Position numbers and translations under genes: made by a program | The notes under the pieces: generated by a model | The model's database searches: none | The model's input: only the letters and a program-made list of their open reading frames with translations | Told to the model about the DNA's origin: nothing | Part shown: positions 22,824 to 34,984 of the stretch, piece after piece | How the letters are laid out: the number at the start of each line of letters is the position of its first letter | How positions within the stretch are numbered: the stretch's first letter is position 1 | NCBI RefSeq assembly: GCF_040958095.1 | Contig: NC_091193.1 | Coordinates: forward strand, 27,324,953-27,388,952 | DNA length: 64,000 bases | Reading direction: 5' to 3' | DNA from: Procambarus clarkii | Taxonomy: Eukaryota > Arthropoda > Malacostraca > Decapoda > Cambaridae

Positions 22824-25060
22824 CAGGGTTGCCAGACTGGGCTACAAGTAGCGAATTGGGCTACTTTTGAGAGCCCCGCGCTCCCAAATTTGTAATTTCG
22901 CTACTTGCGACTTTTCGGGCTACTTTAAAAACAAGTTGGGCTAATTTGGGCTATTAATGTTAAAAAACTCAATGATAATTTGTTATGCCTTTATAATGTC
23001 ATGTGTACAAATCACAGCCGCGTCCAACAGCCTGATTGAATAGGCTACTTACCGCAGGAGGCCAGGTCAGAGACCGGCCTCCTGGGGACGTTGATTCTAG
23101 GAACTTCCCAAAGACAAAGTAACCGCAAGGCAAAGTAACACTCCCCTGGGGCCATAGATTTCCCAACCTTAATTGCCATTAATACTTCAGCCCAGGTACT
23201 GTCTATGTTAACTGACTTCCCACTGTTGCCTTCTTTAAATATTAGGTTTCTCTTTTGGTTTTTCCAAGAATCAAATGACTGACGTTAAAGCGGATTAGCA
23301 AAAAGTGAACTTGGCAGCTTCATCTGTGCTTTCATTGTTAGTGTGGCTCTGACCTCCAGAAGGAGAGTTCGACACAAGTTATCGCATATAGAAAAGAATT
23401 CACAGCTGTTACTTTAAGAATTTGCTTAAGTGTTAAGATAAAGAAGTGTAAAATGAGGAAGTGGTCTAAAGACCAGAAAACGTTTCAGATGTCCTGGCTT
23501 AAGGATCCCGTGTTTGGAAAGTGGTTGGCTGAAGTGAAAGAAGATGGAAATAATGTATATTGTAAAGTTTGTAGAACTGAGATAAGAGCTCATAGAAGTG
23601 GTTTAAAGAAACAGTGAAACATTAAAACACAGACAAAATATATCGGAGGTAAGTTATCAGTAGATAAGCATCAAGTCTGTTCTATCAAAGAAGGAAGATA
23701 AACTTACTAAATTTGACTGTCGTCTGTCTGTATATACTGCACTTCATTCTTCTATTAAGTCCATTGATCACTTGAGTGAACTTTTGAAAGCAGATAGGCC
23801 GTCAACGTCGCGCGAGCTCCTTTAATTTGCGGTTACACAGAACAAGGTGTAGTGCTCTCATCAAGGAAGTCATCTCATCAGCCCTGTTTAATGAACTAAT
23901 TAATGATATGAAGAAGACATCATTCTCTCTCATTATAGATGAGTCGACTGATATTGCGTGTGAAAAACATTTGTGTTCGATATTATAATGCTAGACAAAA
24001 TAGGATTTCATCTCAGTTTGTGGGACTAATTTCAGTCACAAGTACAACCTCTGAAGCCTTGTATCAACACCTCAAAAATTATTTTGGCAATATTGGAGTT
24101 GATTTGAAGCAATGTTTTGCAATTGGCTCGGACGGGGCATCAAATCTGTGTGGAGCTTATCGTTCACTTTACACCTTGATGAAGAAGGATATCCCTAATG
24201 TTTCTTATCAAGTGCACATGTCATTCCCTGCACTTGGCGTGTTCTCATGCATGTGACGAATTGCCTTCCAACATTGACTACATGATAAGAGAAAGCTACA
24301 GCTGGTTCCACAGATCTTCGTTAAGAAGAGATAGTTATCTAGAAATTTACAGATTGATAAATGATGGGAAAGATTCCTTACAGTTAATACCTTTGTCAGG
24401 AACACGATGGTTGGCAAGGAGCGGCAGTGTAAAGCGGCTGTTAGATCAGAGGGATTCTTTAACACCTCATTACCAAATTGCTTCTTCCTCTTGTGATAAA
24501 TATGTTGCAAGCTAGGCAACTATTTTCAGTGTACTCTGATCCCCCCAATATGTTATATTTTACATTTCTCAAACCAATTCTCAATGATTTTGAAAGGATG
24601 AACTGACTTTATAAAAAAGATGAAGCGGATCAGTGTAGCCTTCACACTGTCTTAGAAAACTTCACTCTTGGAATGCTCAGAAGAATCATGTATCCTCATC
24701 ATGCAAAGCTTCATGTTAATTCGGACTACAATTCCATATATCTGCCCCGGGAGAAAGTGGACTTTGGGCAGGAATTTTCAACACTTCTGACCACTAACAG
24801 ACAAAACAATTTTATAACCCAGGAAAAGTTTCAAAATCTTCAAGAAAGATGCCATAATTTTTAGTAAAAGCTTGCAAAGAGCTTCTTGCTCGTATTCCAA
24901 GTAATGCTGAAACTTTCGAAAGGTGAAAAATCTGTCACCTAGCATATGCCTTAGCCACACACGGCCACCATTTTCAGAACTTCCATTGGCACTAGCTGAC
25001 CAGTCTGACCTTAACATTCGTTTTCTATGTATAGTACATGCTACGCGCACTACAGAGCAC
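22824..25060 (+). mobile_element. hAT-family DNA transposon, decayed
   Basis: The left end starts CAGGGTTGCCAGACTGGGCT and has subterminal GGGCTA-type repeats (GGGCTACAAG, TTGGGCTACTTTTG, TTCGGGCTACTTT, TTGGGCTAATTTGGGCTA). The same end, reverse complemented, closes the copy at 56884, which supports it as a true terminus. No matching right TIR is visible downstream, so the right end is lost or diverged; the end given is the last transposase-like sequence. Confidence 0.75.
23453..24960 (+). pseudogene. hAT transposase (BED-finger, KIAA1586/ZBED5-like) pseudogene
   Basis: The first ATG gives a BED-type N-terminus (MRKWSKDQKTFQMSWLKDP…NVYCKVCRTEI). Stops follow, then a catalytic-core relic: SLIIDESTDIA near 23930, FAIGSDGASNLCGAY near 24120, CTCHSLHLACSHACDELP near 24210 in another frame, and LSGTRWLARSGSVKRLL near 24400. 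A further open stretch (24673-24864) keeps C-terminal hAT sequence. At least four frameshifts or stops break it. The motifs resemble the domesticated or defective hAT transposases annotated as zinc finger BED proteins. No function is expected. Confidence 0.8.
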
Positions 25061-25559
25061 GCCTAACCTCTGTTTCTGTTCCAGAGAGAACACCTATATC
25101 TCCAGTGTTTCAAGACGATCCCAGTAATTTAGATGTTTTTCCGCATCTAAAAACAAAGTCGAGTTCATCTGTATAACTCTTAGTTGTCATTTGTACTACC
25201 GTGAAAGTGAATGTGATCACAGAGCAACATTCCAGCCGAGAGAGCATCAGTGACTTGACGAGTCAGCTGGTCAGCAATACCTTCGATGCATGAGAATTTT
25301 AGTCCTTACAAACTTACATTTATTTTCAAGTTTAGAATATATGTAAATAATTTTAGTGAGCTTCCATACTAATTAGTTAAGTAAACCAAAGATCTCTTAG
25401 TAATGCGTCCAGGCTTTTACCCAAGGAATTGGTTATTCGATATTGTTTAAACCTCTGAATTACTGCTATAGTGACGTGTGAAATTTTCCTAAAATACATA
25501 TCTAGTTTTATTAAGGCGACCTCGGTAACCCTAAAGATGTGAACTAAGAATTCGAAATT

Positions 25560-25940
25560 ATGTCGCTTTGGTAATCACCCTTGTTGATATGTAGCTTTGG
25601 TAATGACCCTTGTTGATATGTAGCTTTGGTAATCACCCTTGTTGATATGTAGCTTTGGTAATCACCCTTGTTGATATGTAGCTTTGGTAATCACCCTTGT
25701 TGATATGTAGCTTTGGTAATGACCCGTGTTGATATGTAGCTTTGGTAATCACCCTTGTTGATATGTAGCTTTGGTAATCACCCTTGTTGATATGTAGCTT
25801 TGGTAATCACCCTTGTTGATATGTAGCTTTGGTAATCACCCTTGTTGATATGTCGCTTTGGTAATCACCCTTGTTGATATGTCGCTTTGGTAATCACCCT
25901 TGTTGATATGTCGCTTTGGTAATCACCCTTGTTGATATTC
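25560..25940. repeat. 29-bp tandem repeat, 13 copies
   Basis: Unit CTTTGGTAATCACCCTTGTT then GATATGTAG. The first and last units carry GTCG for GTAG. 25061-25559 contains no recognised gene. Confidence 0.95.
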
Positions 25941-25994
25941 ATAAATAATAATAAATCAATATTTGATTTGTGGGCTATTATTCACTTGTTGTAT

Positions 25995-26198
25995 AAATAT
26001 ATACTGGTGCATCAAGATATATATACTGGTGCATCAAGAAATATATACTGGTGCATCAAGAAATATATACTGGTGCATCAAGAAATATATACTGGTGCAT
26101 CAAGAAATATATACTGGTGCATCAAGAAATATATACTGGTGCATCAAGAAATATATACTGGTGCATCAAGGAATATATACTGGTGCATCAAGAAATAA
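25995..26198. repeat. 22-bp tandem repeat, 9 copies
   Basis: Unit AAATATATACTGGTGCATCA then AG, with one GAAT variant. The open frames across it are artefacts. Confidence 0.95.
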
Positions 26199-26284
26199 GC
26201 TCAATTATAACTAAGTTTTAAAGCCTGTTTTACTTTACCTAAAACAGTTTTAGGTGATAGGTCAGGTGAAGCTCTGAACTCAAC

Positions 26285-26440
26285 ATCTGAACTGAACTCA
26301 ACATCTTAGATTAAGGACCTGTCCGAAACGCTGCGCGTGCTAGTGGCTTTACAAGACTGTAATTACCATATTTGTATCCTCACATTCCTTATGTACATTC
26401 TTGTATATGCATAAATAAATAAAATAAATAAATAAAACAT
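26285..26440 (+). mobile_element. L2-like LINE 3' tail
   Basis: GATTAAGGACCTGTCCGAAA-CGCTGCGCGTGCTAGTGGCTTT, then TTCTTGTATATGCATAAATAAAT…, matches the 3' UTR of the L2-like element at 13345-13480. No coding part is retained. Confidence 0.75.
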
Positions 26441-26589
26441 GTGCTGGACCAAATGTCAGTGGAAACTAGAAACTGTATTTGTAAAGAGCAAGTCCAAATA
26501 AGGTGGTTGAGAATAGGTACCACAACTCACACGTACAGTTGTTCGGAGACCGAAACGTCGTCACTTTTTCATGTGTTTACTATTTGTGC

Positions 26590-26708
26590 CGGCAAGATCG
26601 ACCACCTGTTGTTAGCTCTTGGACCCCAACTTTCTAACCGTCGGTTGTGTAATTCACTGAATCCAGATCTATTTTTTCTCTTTTATATATATATTATGTG
26701 TGGGGTAT
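26590..26708 (-). mobile_element. CR1-like LINE 3' tail remnant
   Basis: The reverse strand resembles the family tail (AACCGACGGTTAGAAAGTTGG, GGTCCAAGAGCTAACAACAG) seen at 15403-15480. It ends near a (CA)n tract. 26441-26589 has no other assignment. Confidence 0.4.
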
Positions 26709-26711
26709 TTT

Positions 26712-26733
26712 ACACACACACACACACACACAC

Positions 26734-26826
<93 letters not shown>
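26712..26826. repeat. (CA)n microsatellite
   Basis: CA dinucleotides with one CTTA interruption. It is followed directly by LINE coding sequence. Confidence 0.95.
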
Positions 26827-26829
<3 letters not shown>

Positions 26830-27222
26830 CTGAAGGGTAAGAGCTACGAGGAGAGATTAGAAGCATTAAACATGCCAAAACTAGAAGACAGAAGAAAAAG
26901 AGGTGATATGATCACTACATACAAAATAGTAACAGGAATTGATAAAATCGACAGGGAAGATTTCCTGAGACCTGGCACTTCAAGAACAAGAGGTCATAGA
27001 TTTAAACTAGATAAACACAGATGCCGAAGAAATATAAGAAAATTCACCTTCGCAAATAGAGTGGTAGACGGTTGGAACAAGTTAAGTGAGAAGGTGGTGG
27101 AGGCCAAGACCGTCAGTAGTTTCAAAGCGTTATATGACAAAGAGTGCTGGGAAGACGGGACACCACGAGCGTAGCTCTCATCCTGTAACTACACTTAGGT
27201 AATTACACTTAGGTAATTACAC
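26827..27222 (+). pseudogene. CR1-like LINE ORF2 C-terminal fragment with 3' tail
   Basis: Starts inside the ORF as ELKGKSYEERLEALNMPKLE, directly after (CA)n. It continues GDMITTYKIVTGIDKIDRED…TRGHRFKLDKHRCRRNIRKF and ends SSFKALYDKECWEDGTPRA with a stop at 27174. The 3' UTR contains ACACTTAGGTAATTA twice and then ACACACA. It is the same family as the copy at 63002-64000. The RT core is absent. Confidence 0.8.
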
Positions 27223-27579
<357 letters not shown>

Positions 27580-28194
27580 CCCAGGCAGGGCAAGTCTCCT
27601 TACACCCATTGCCTGTATTCACCAGTGTTAGTCGACTGTTGTGGGTGGCATCCTTGGGAATGGTCAAATGCTGCATATATTCAAGGTATACTCGAATTTC
27701 CCACAAACGCTGCATGGCACAGCACGAGGAAAATAGCCGGAAGGCTCCACATGAAATAAGCCGCAAGGCAAAGAAACTAGAGCCGCAAGAATATAAGAAT
27801 GAAGGTAACTACGGAAGGCCTAGTGGCCCATACGAGGCAGTTCCTATTTATATCCACCCAATCTCATTCATATATATGTCTAACCTACGCTTGAAACAAT
27901 CAAGGGATCCTACTTCTGTTATGTTACGCGGTAATTCCGCAATTCAACAACCCCGTTACCGAGCCAGTATTTACCCACGTTTTAGATAGATATATCTGTT
28001 CACCTAGCAATTGAACATATATATTGTTCTTATGGCGTTGTTCTTCAGTTCCTATGGTATTGTTCTTAGTTCTTATGGTGTTGTTCTTCAGTTCTTCACA
28101 GTCAGGAGCAGTCAGTCTCAGAGAGAGGGTGTTAACTTGAGCTCCATTTGTCTTGATTCTGAAAATGAGTTGTAGTGAGTGACCTGGTGCTAAT

Positions 28195-28704
28195 GAGGGA
28201 GTTTTGAGCAGCTCTGAGGGCAGAGGTGGATTTCCTGCGGGAGGAGCTAAGACAGACGAAACGTCTTCGCCCTGGAATGTCGTAAAGGACGGAGGTCTTA
28301 AAAAAAACTCTGACAAAGACGCCTACAGATGTCACAAAGACTTCCAACCCATTCAACGTGCTGGAAGACGAGTGCTGTACAGAGACTGCAGTTCGCTCGA
28401 AAGTCAAGGCTACGAAGGGAGCGCAGGTCCATCAAGGTGCTCACAAAGTAAAAGGAGTACCTAAGCGTATTTTAGTTGTGGGAGATTCCCAGGTGAGGTA
28501 TTTGGATAGAGCTTTTTGTGCCAGAGACAGGGGGGGGGGAGCAGACTAAGGGTTTGCTATCCGGGAGCAGGAATTGGTGATATAGTAAACAATATGAATG
28601 ATATTATGGCTGGAAATGGGAACAAGCCTATTATTTGTATCAATGCCGGTGTAAATGATGTTGGACGAGTTAGGAGTGAGACACTGATACAGAGGTTTAA
28701 TATA
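28195..28704 (+). pseudogene. LINE ORF1 relic with SGNH-esterase domain
   Basis: A short coiled-coil-like stretch (ALRAEVDFLREELRQTKRL) is followed, after a stop, by KRILVVGDSQVRYLDRAFC with the GDS block. After a poly-G frameshift near 28530 comes LRVCYPGAGIGDIVNNM and IICINAGVNDVG with the GxND block of SGNH/GDSL hydrolases. SGNH domains are known in ORF1 of CR1-group LINEs. The copy has a stop and a frameshift and is cut at 28705 by a reverse-strand L2-like tail, so it is dead. It could have encoded the ORF1 partner of the CR1-like elements here; that link is inferred. Confidence 0.7.
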
Positions 28705-29250
28705 ATATAATAATAATATTTTATTTAGGAAAAGTACATACATAGATGCAGAGTTACAAACATTCTGATTGATTTATAGATAGAGTTAGTACATACAATA
28801 CCTGAAGCCACTAGTACGCATAGCATTTCGGGCAAGGTGAGGGGGTGGGGGGGGGGGACACTTAGACTAAAACTTAAAAGTAATTGAGTTTAAAGTATAA
28901 ATTACGTTGAAAGAAAAAAACAAAAGACAAAAAAAAGGGGAGAACATGGTAGAAAATAGCCAATATACAAGTTGGTCAATAAACAGCATTGTTTAAAAAA
29001 TAGTAAGACATTGGTTGACATTTAGGGGTAAGGTATATTACATGGGGTTAATTAGGTAGTAATTAGTTTCCATCTTAAACTGGTTGAGAGAGGTACAGCC
29101 TTTAACATGATTGGGAAGGTCATTCCACATTCTGGGTCCCTTGATTTGTAGAGCATTTCTAGTTTGATTAAGTCGTATTCTTGGAATATCATATAGGTAT
29201 TTCTATTGATGTGTATGAGGTGACAGGTAAAGGTGGATGTTGACAAACGT
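28705..29250 (-). pseudogene. L2-like LINE 3' fragment
   Basis: The - strand reads YLYDIPRIRLNQTRNALQIK, GPRMWNDLPNHVK and FKMETNYYLI near 29190-29060. This parallels YLFDIPRVRLNL…GPSLWNSLPSELK of the + strand copy ending at 13035. The 3' UTR holds CCGAAATGCTATGCGTACTA and ends in TTTATTT-type repeats at 28710. Confidence 0.7.
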
Positions 29251-29309
29251 GATGGCGCAGAAGAGAATTTTGTGAGTTGGTATACATAAATTCGTTAAAT
29301 ACATAATAC

Positions 29310-29420
29310 ATAAATTTGTCGGATTCGTAGTCCTGAGGTTCCGCCCCGGTGGAGGCAGAAACAAATAGGCAGAGTTTCTTTCACCTGATGGCCCTATTCC
29401 CAGTTACCTAGCAGTTGTAA
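29310..29420 (+). mobile_element. SINE body fragment
   Basis: GTTCCGCCCCGGTGGAGGCA, GGCAGAGTTTCTTTCACCTG and AGTTACCTAGCAGT resemble the reverse-strand SINE at 34985-35240. The stretch 29421-30235 shows no recognisable gene or repeat. Confidence 0.45.
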
Positions 29421-30284
29421 CAAGAGAGCAGTACATAGTACATGAACATCATAACAGCATGAACAGGCCACGTGGAGGATGAACAACCCACAGGCGCCAG
29501 ACAGGCGGCGGCAGACAATGTAAAAGTTACACCTCTGTACAAGTTAGCCATAGAGTCAGGTCAACGGTCATCGAATCACAAAGAGGTCAGAATTGATGCC
29601 GTCATGGTAATCTTCAGGGATTAACCCCTAAACAACAAATGCAAAACCCTCATGTTCAGCTGAGGAGCAGCAGATCAGGGGAGAGGGAGTTGAGTGGGCG
29701 CAGCCCAGTAGGGAGGTGTGTGTGGACCCGGGGAAGGAACATCATCTCCCGGAAACGGTGGAACAACATACGAGTAAGTACGGCTCTCTTGTACTAAAGC
29801 ACCTCATTCAGTACCCTTGGCCTCTAGTAGGGAATATAGTTAGGGAGTGTCTTATTTAATTAATTCAATAAAGTCATATATTAAGTGTTATTAAATGTGT
29901 ATTAATGGTTCCTGGTCTTAGTGATATTGGGCCTACCGTCCCCTTTTGCCCCAGTGACCTAGTGTTCTTAATTATCCCGTACTCCTCCCCCCGTTCGTCT
30001 TCCGTGTTGAGGTGTTAGTATTGGGTGTGTCCCGCCTTATTCTTGTGTACACTATAGTTCCCAAGTGGTCAGGATTATTCGAGTGTCAGGCCAGGATCCT
30101 TGTACCGTTCAGTTGTCCCCTACACCTGTCCTGGTAGGTTATTCCATCTGCAAGACCTACGACTCTCACTCCGGTCCCCTGTCCGGTAACTCAGGGTGGT
30201 GGCAGCGTCACTCGGTAACTCATACGATAGGCTGTGACTACGATTATCTCTATCTTCCTGTCTCACTCTCCCTCACTAGTGTCT

Positions 30285-30601
<317 letters not shown>

Positions 30602-30902
30602 GTGTACTGGTTTACGTCTTCGTATGACGGCCCGAGTGTTAACATCTTACATGATCGATAGCATCTGTTATTACCATAGAAAGAGCGGAGATTGCACGGT
30701 TAGCTCAGTGGTAGTAGCGGAGTGCGCGGTCGAGATAGATAAAAGGCGAGGTATTACAATCAGGGTTATTACACAGTAATGAGTTATATAGAATGCAGAA
30801 TGTAAAAAAAGAGAAATGAAAAATATGAAATGATTTCATCTAAAAATGATTGCAAGATAAAATGATGGAGAGATAAAAATGATCGCAAGATAAAAATGGT
30901 CA

Positions 30903-31262
30903 GAGATAAAATGATCAGACACAACTACCCTAGAGAGACTACTGGGTTCCCACAGCCCGGGGTGGGGACTTTACCGGTCCCCGGCGGTCTCTGTTACGTG
31001 TAACCTCTGTTGGTGGTGACATCTAGTCACAGTTGTGGTACGTGAGATGTTCGAGTTACTCTAGAACACGCTGAACCTGACCATTCCTCGGAAAGCGGCC
31101 CACAACGGCCGACTAACACCCAAGTACCTAATTACTGCTAGGTGAACAGAGGCAACGGGTGCAAGGAGACGTACCTAACTGTCTCGCCCTGCCCAGGATT
31201 CGATCCTAGGACGTGCCGGTTGTGAGCCGACAGCGCTGACCACTGAGCCACAGGTTACCCGC
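30903..31262 (-). mobile_element. Composite tRNA-derived SINE, copy 1
   Basis: On the - strand it starts GGGTAACCTGTGGCTCAGTG (A-box TGGCTCAGTGG) with a B-box-like GGATCGAATCC about 45 bp on. A GTTCACCTAGCAGT… body follows, then GTAACAGAGACCGCCGGGGA and CCCAGTAGTCTCTCT, ending near GATCATTTTATC repeats. A second copy with the same order occupies 37990-38385. Confidence 0.7.
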
Positions 31263-31389
31263 TAAGATACCGTAATCTATACATACTAAACGAAATGGCT
31301 TCACGTTTCTGAGTATGTGTATGTGGGTAACTTTATATTTGGATCATTCCTTATGTGTAATCATACGTCCATTACAAGCCCACCACAGT

Positions 31390-31901
31390 TTAGTTTACTC
31401 TAGTTCATTTATTATGCACCCCATACCCATCTTGTGGGTGGTAGTGGAAATTAAGGGTTACAGAGACACATAATGGGCTCAGGAACTGAACCCCACAATT
31501 CATTTAGTTAAGCAAGTTACAATCTTGATGAGTTAGTTACAAATTTCAGTATAAGTCGTCACATCAACAATGGGTTCGAGATCGACCACAAGTACAGTTT
31601 CTAAATTAAGCAACTGACATATGTGGAGAGCTAGTGTCACAATTGATATGTTTGTCCTGCACACCGCCCCCCATCCAGTGGGCAGCGGTGGATAGGTTAC
31701 AATCACTTAGTTACTACCTACAGTTAGCAAACTGCGGATATTTGGCTAAATTTTCTGGAAGCAGATCATTTTGAATGAAATATTTAAACATCGTTGGAAC
31801 ATTGGTTATAGAATTGTGTCTGAACTCCCGTAACTTTTCGCACTCCATCACATAGTGACGGAGGGTGTGCGAATAATTTTGTTGACACAGTTTACATGAG
31901 C
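31390..31901 (-). pseudogene. I-like LINE ORF2 C-terminus and 3' UTR
   Basis: The - strand reads HVNCVNKIIRTPSVTMECEK, then LREFRHNSITNVPTMFKYFI and LLPENLAKYPQFANC. This is paralogous to the end of the fragment at 34020-34700. A 3' UTR follows that contains GGGGTTCAGTTCCTGAGCCC and GATGGGTATGGGGTGCATAA. Its upstream coding side passes without a break into the 42-bp minisatellite. 31263-31390 holds nothing recognised. Confidence 0.6.
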
Positions 31902-34012
31902 AGCTTTACAGTCATGTGCTCCACACCCACCCAACTGGGCGGCAGCTTTACAGTCATGTGCTCCACACCCACCCAACTGGGCGGCAGCTTTACAGTCATG
32001 TGCTGCACACCCACCCAACTGGGCGGCAGCTTTACAGTCATGTGCTCCACACCCACCCAACTGGGCGGCAGCTTTACAGTCATGTGCTCCACACCCACCT
32101 AACTGGGCGGCAGCTTTACAGTCATGTGCTCCACACCCACCCAACTGGGCGGCAGCTTTACAGTCATGTGCTCCACACCCACCCAACTGGGCGGCAGTTT
32201 TACAGTCATGTGCTCCACACCCACCCAACTGGGCGGCAGCTTTACAGTCATGTGCTCCACACCCACCCAACTGGGCGGCAGCTTTACAGTCATGTGCTCC
32301 ACACCCACCCAACTGGGCGGCAGTTTTAGTCATGTGATCCACACCCACCCAACTGGGCGGCAGCTTTACAGTCATGTGCTCCACACCCACCCAACTGGGC
32401 GGCAGTTTTACAGTCATGTGCTCCACACCCACCCAACTGGGCGGCAGCTTTACAGTCATGTGCTCCACACCCACCCAACTGGGCGGCAGTTTTACAGTCA
32501 TGTGCTCCACACCCACCCAACTGGGCGGCAGCTTTACAGTCATGTGCTCCACACCCACCCAACTGGGCGGCAGTTTTACAGTCATGTGCTCCACACCCAC
32601 CCAACTGGGCGGCAGCTTTACAGTCATGTGCTCCACACCCACCCAACTGGGCGGCAGCTTTACAGTCATGTGCTCCACACCCACCCAACTGGGCGGCAGT
32701 TTTAGTCATGTGATCCACACCCACCCAACTGGGCGGCAGCTTTACAGTCATGTGCTCCACACCCACCCAACTGGGCGGCAGCTTTACAGTCATGTGCTCC
32801 ACACCCACCCCACTGGACGGCAGCTTTACAGTCATGTGCTCCACACCCACCCAACTGGGCGGCAGCTTTACAGTCATGTGCTCCACACCCACCCAACTGG
32901 GCGGCAGCTTTACAGTCATGTGCTGCACACCCACCCAACTGGGCGGCAGCTTTACAGTCATGTGCTCCACACCCACCCAACTGGGCGGCAGCTTTACAGT
33001 CATGTGCTCCACACCCACCCAACTGGGCGGCAGCTTTACAGTCATGTGCTCCACACCCACCCAACTGGGCAGGAGCTTTACAGTCATGTGCTCCACACCC
33101 ACCCAACTGGGCAGGAGCTTTACAGTCATGTGCTCCACACCCACCCAACTGGGCAGGAGCTTTACAGTCATGTGCTCCACACCCACCCAACTGGGCAGGA
33201 GCTTTACAGTCATGTGCTCCACACCCACCCAACTGGGCGGCAGCTTTACAGTCATGTGCTCCACACCTACCCAACTGGGCAGGAGCTTTACAGTCATGTG
33301 CTCCACACCCACCCAACTGGGCGGCAGCTTTACAGTCATGTGCTCCACACCCACCCAACTGGGCAGGAGCTTTACAGTCATGTGCTCCACACCCACCCAA
33401 CTGGGCAGGAGCTTTACAGTCATGTGCTCCACACCCACCCAACTGGGCGGCAGCTTTACAGTCATGTGCTCCACACCCACCCAACTGGGCAGGAGCTTTA
33501 CAGTCATGTGCTCCACACCCACCCAACTGGGCAGGAGCTTTACAGTCATGTGCTCCACACCCACCCAACTGGGCAGGAGCTTTACAGTCATGTGCTCCAC
33601 ACCCACCCAACTGGGCAGGAGCTTTACAGTCATGTGCTCCACACCTACCCAACTGGGCGGCAGCTTTACAGTCATGTGCTCCACCCCCACCCAACTGGGC
33701 GGCAGCTTTACAGTCATGTGCTCCACACCCACCCAACTGGGCGGCAGCTTTACAGTCATGTGCTCCACACCCACCCAACTGGGCGGCAGCTTTACAGTCA
33801 TGTGCTCCACACCCACCCAACTGGGCGGCAGCTTTACAGTCATGTGCTCCACACCCACCCAACTGGGCGGCAGCTTTACAGTCATGTGCTCCACACCCAC
33901 CCAACTGGGCGGCAGCTTTACAGTCATGTGCTCCACACCCACCCAACTGGGCGGCAGCTTTACAGTCATGTGCTCCACACCCACCCAACTGGGCGGCAGC
34001 TTTACAGTCATG
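31902..34012. repeat. 42-bp minisatellite, about 50 copies
   Basis: Unit AGCTTTACAGTCATGTGCTC then CACACCCACCCAACTGGGCGGC. Two 40-bp units at about 32323 and 32698 lack two bases (GTTTTAGTCATGTGATCC). A block at 33068-33630 carries many GGGCAGGAGC variants. The unit is a multiple of 3 and stop-free, so frames of 427-563 codons on both strands are artefacts. Confidence 0.97.
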
Positions 34013-34700
34013 TGCATGCATTACCTACAGTAAGCCAATATTGAATACTTGGCTAAGAGTCCTGGCAGCACATCATTATGTATGAAGTACTTACACATTT
34101 CTTGGACACCATTGATGGTGTTATCTCTGAATTCCGCGATTTTGTTCACATTCCATTATATAATGACGCAAAGTATGCGAATAGTTCTGCTGACAGAGTT
34201 TACATTTAGTCAAATCTACATCAGCAGATGTTACAAACTGCCAGAGGTACTTGTAGCCGAGCCTAAGCCTAGCAGTGGTAACATCTAGAAGTCTGCTAAC
34301 CTTATTGGATGACCCATAGACGTGCGGTTCTTCCTGCATAATAGAATGATGATAGATGGAGGAACTGGTGTGAATGTCACTTTGCCTCAAGTCTCCGAAA
34401 TTTAGTTGATGTTCCTGGGATATTGCTGCCCTCAGGCTGCTCAAAGGCAGTCCAAGATGGTAATCAATTCCCTCTTTACGAGCTGAAGTGTTCACCAACT
34501 CATCAGTTCTATCATGCATTCGGAGACCAATATGGGAAGGAATCCACAGGAGACAAACTCTGACTCCATCATTGATTATTTCATTTTATCTGTGTCTAGT
34601 TTCAGAGATAAGCACGTCACAGTTATGCCTTAGGGAGTTAAGAGCAGTCAAGGATGACAAGGAGTCACTTACAATTAGCGTGCCAACATCCGGCAATTAT
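34013..34700 (-). pseudogene. I-like LINE ORF2 fragment (RNase H to C-terminus)
   Basis: The - strand reads TLIVSDSLSSLTALNSLRH (RNase H D block) and, after a stop, VCLLWIPSHIGLRMHDRTDE (last RNase H block). It continues …GYKYLWQFVT, CKLCQQNYSHTLRHYIMECE, and, after a frameshift near 34120, NTINGVQEMCKYFIHND…LAKY, ending just before the minisatellite. RT and endonuclease are absent. RNase H downstream of RT is typical of the I group. Confidence 0.75.
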
Positions 34701-34764
34701 AGATTTATTCACTCGGGTTCTTTGTTTTTTTCTATAGATCTCTCGTGTGGGGACGCGCTGGCCA

Positions 34765-34865
34765 AAAATTGTCGCACTAGAAAATTTCATCGTCTCTCGA
34801 AATTAATATATTGTTCCTTTCTCTGTTTTGGGTGCTGTGATAGGTTAGGATAAGGGCACTGTAGT
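34765..34865. repeat. Dispersed repeat, copy 2 (GTCGCACTAGAAAATTTC type)
   Basis: A diverged counterpart of 5775-5880, sharing the CACTAGAAAATTT core, CTGTTTTGG and GATAGGTTAGGA in the same order and orientation. Confidence 0.5.
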
Positions 34866-34984
34866 ACGACAGGTTCATGATGTTGGGGAACCTTAGGAGG
34901 ACTAGCATCCGGTGGTAGCTGCGCCCAGTACACATTTACTTATTCGGCTAAGGTTAGTGCGCAGTTTACTTTGTCAATATTCCG

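Noticed and set aside
25560..26198. CRISPR-like array
   Set aside because: Direct repeats are contiguous tandem units with no unique spacers, in eukaryotic-type DNA.
30690..30735. tRNA gene (GGTTAGCTCAGTGGTAG-like sequence)
   Set aside because: Only an A-box-like stretch; no matching acceptor stem, anticodon arm or T-arm could be assembled.
31848..34044. Antifreeze- or mucin-like repeat protein (14-residue repeats)
   Set aside because: Open on both strands and several frames because of the 42-bp unit; flanks are dead LINE sequence.
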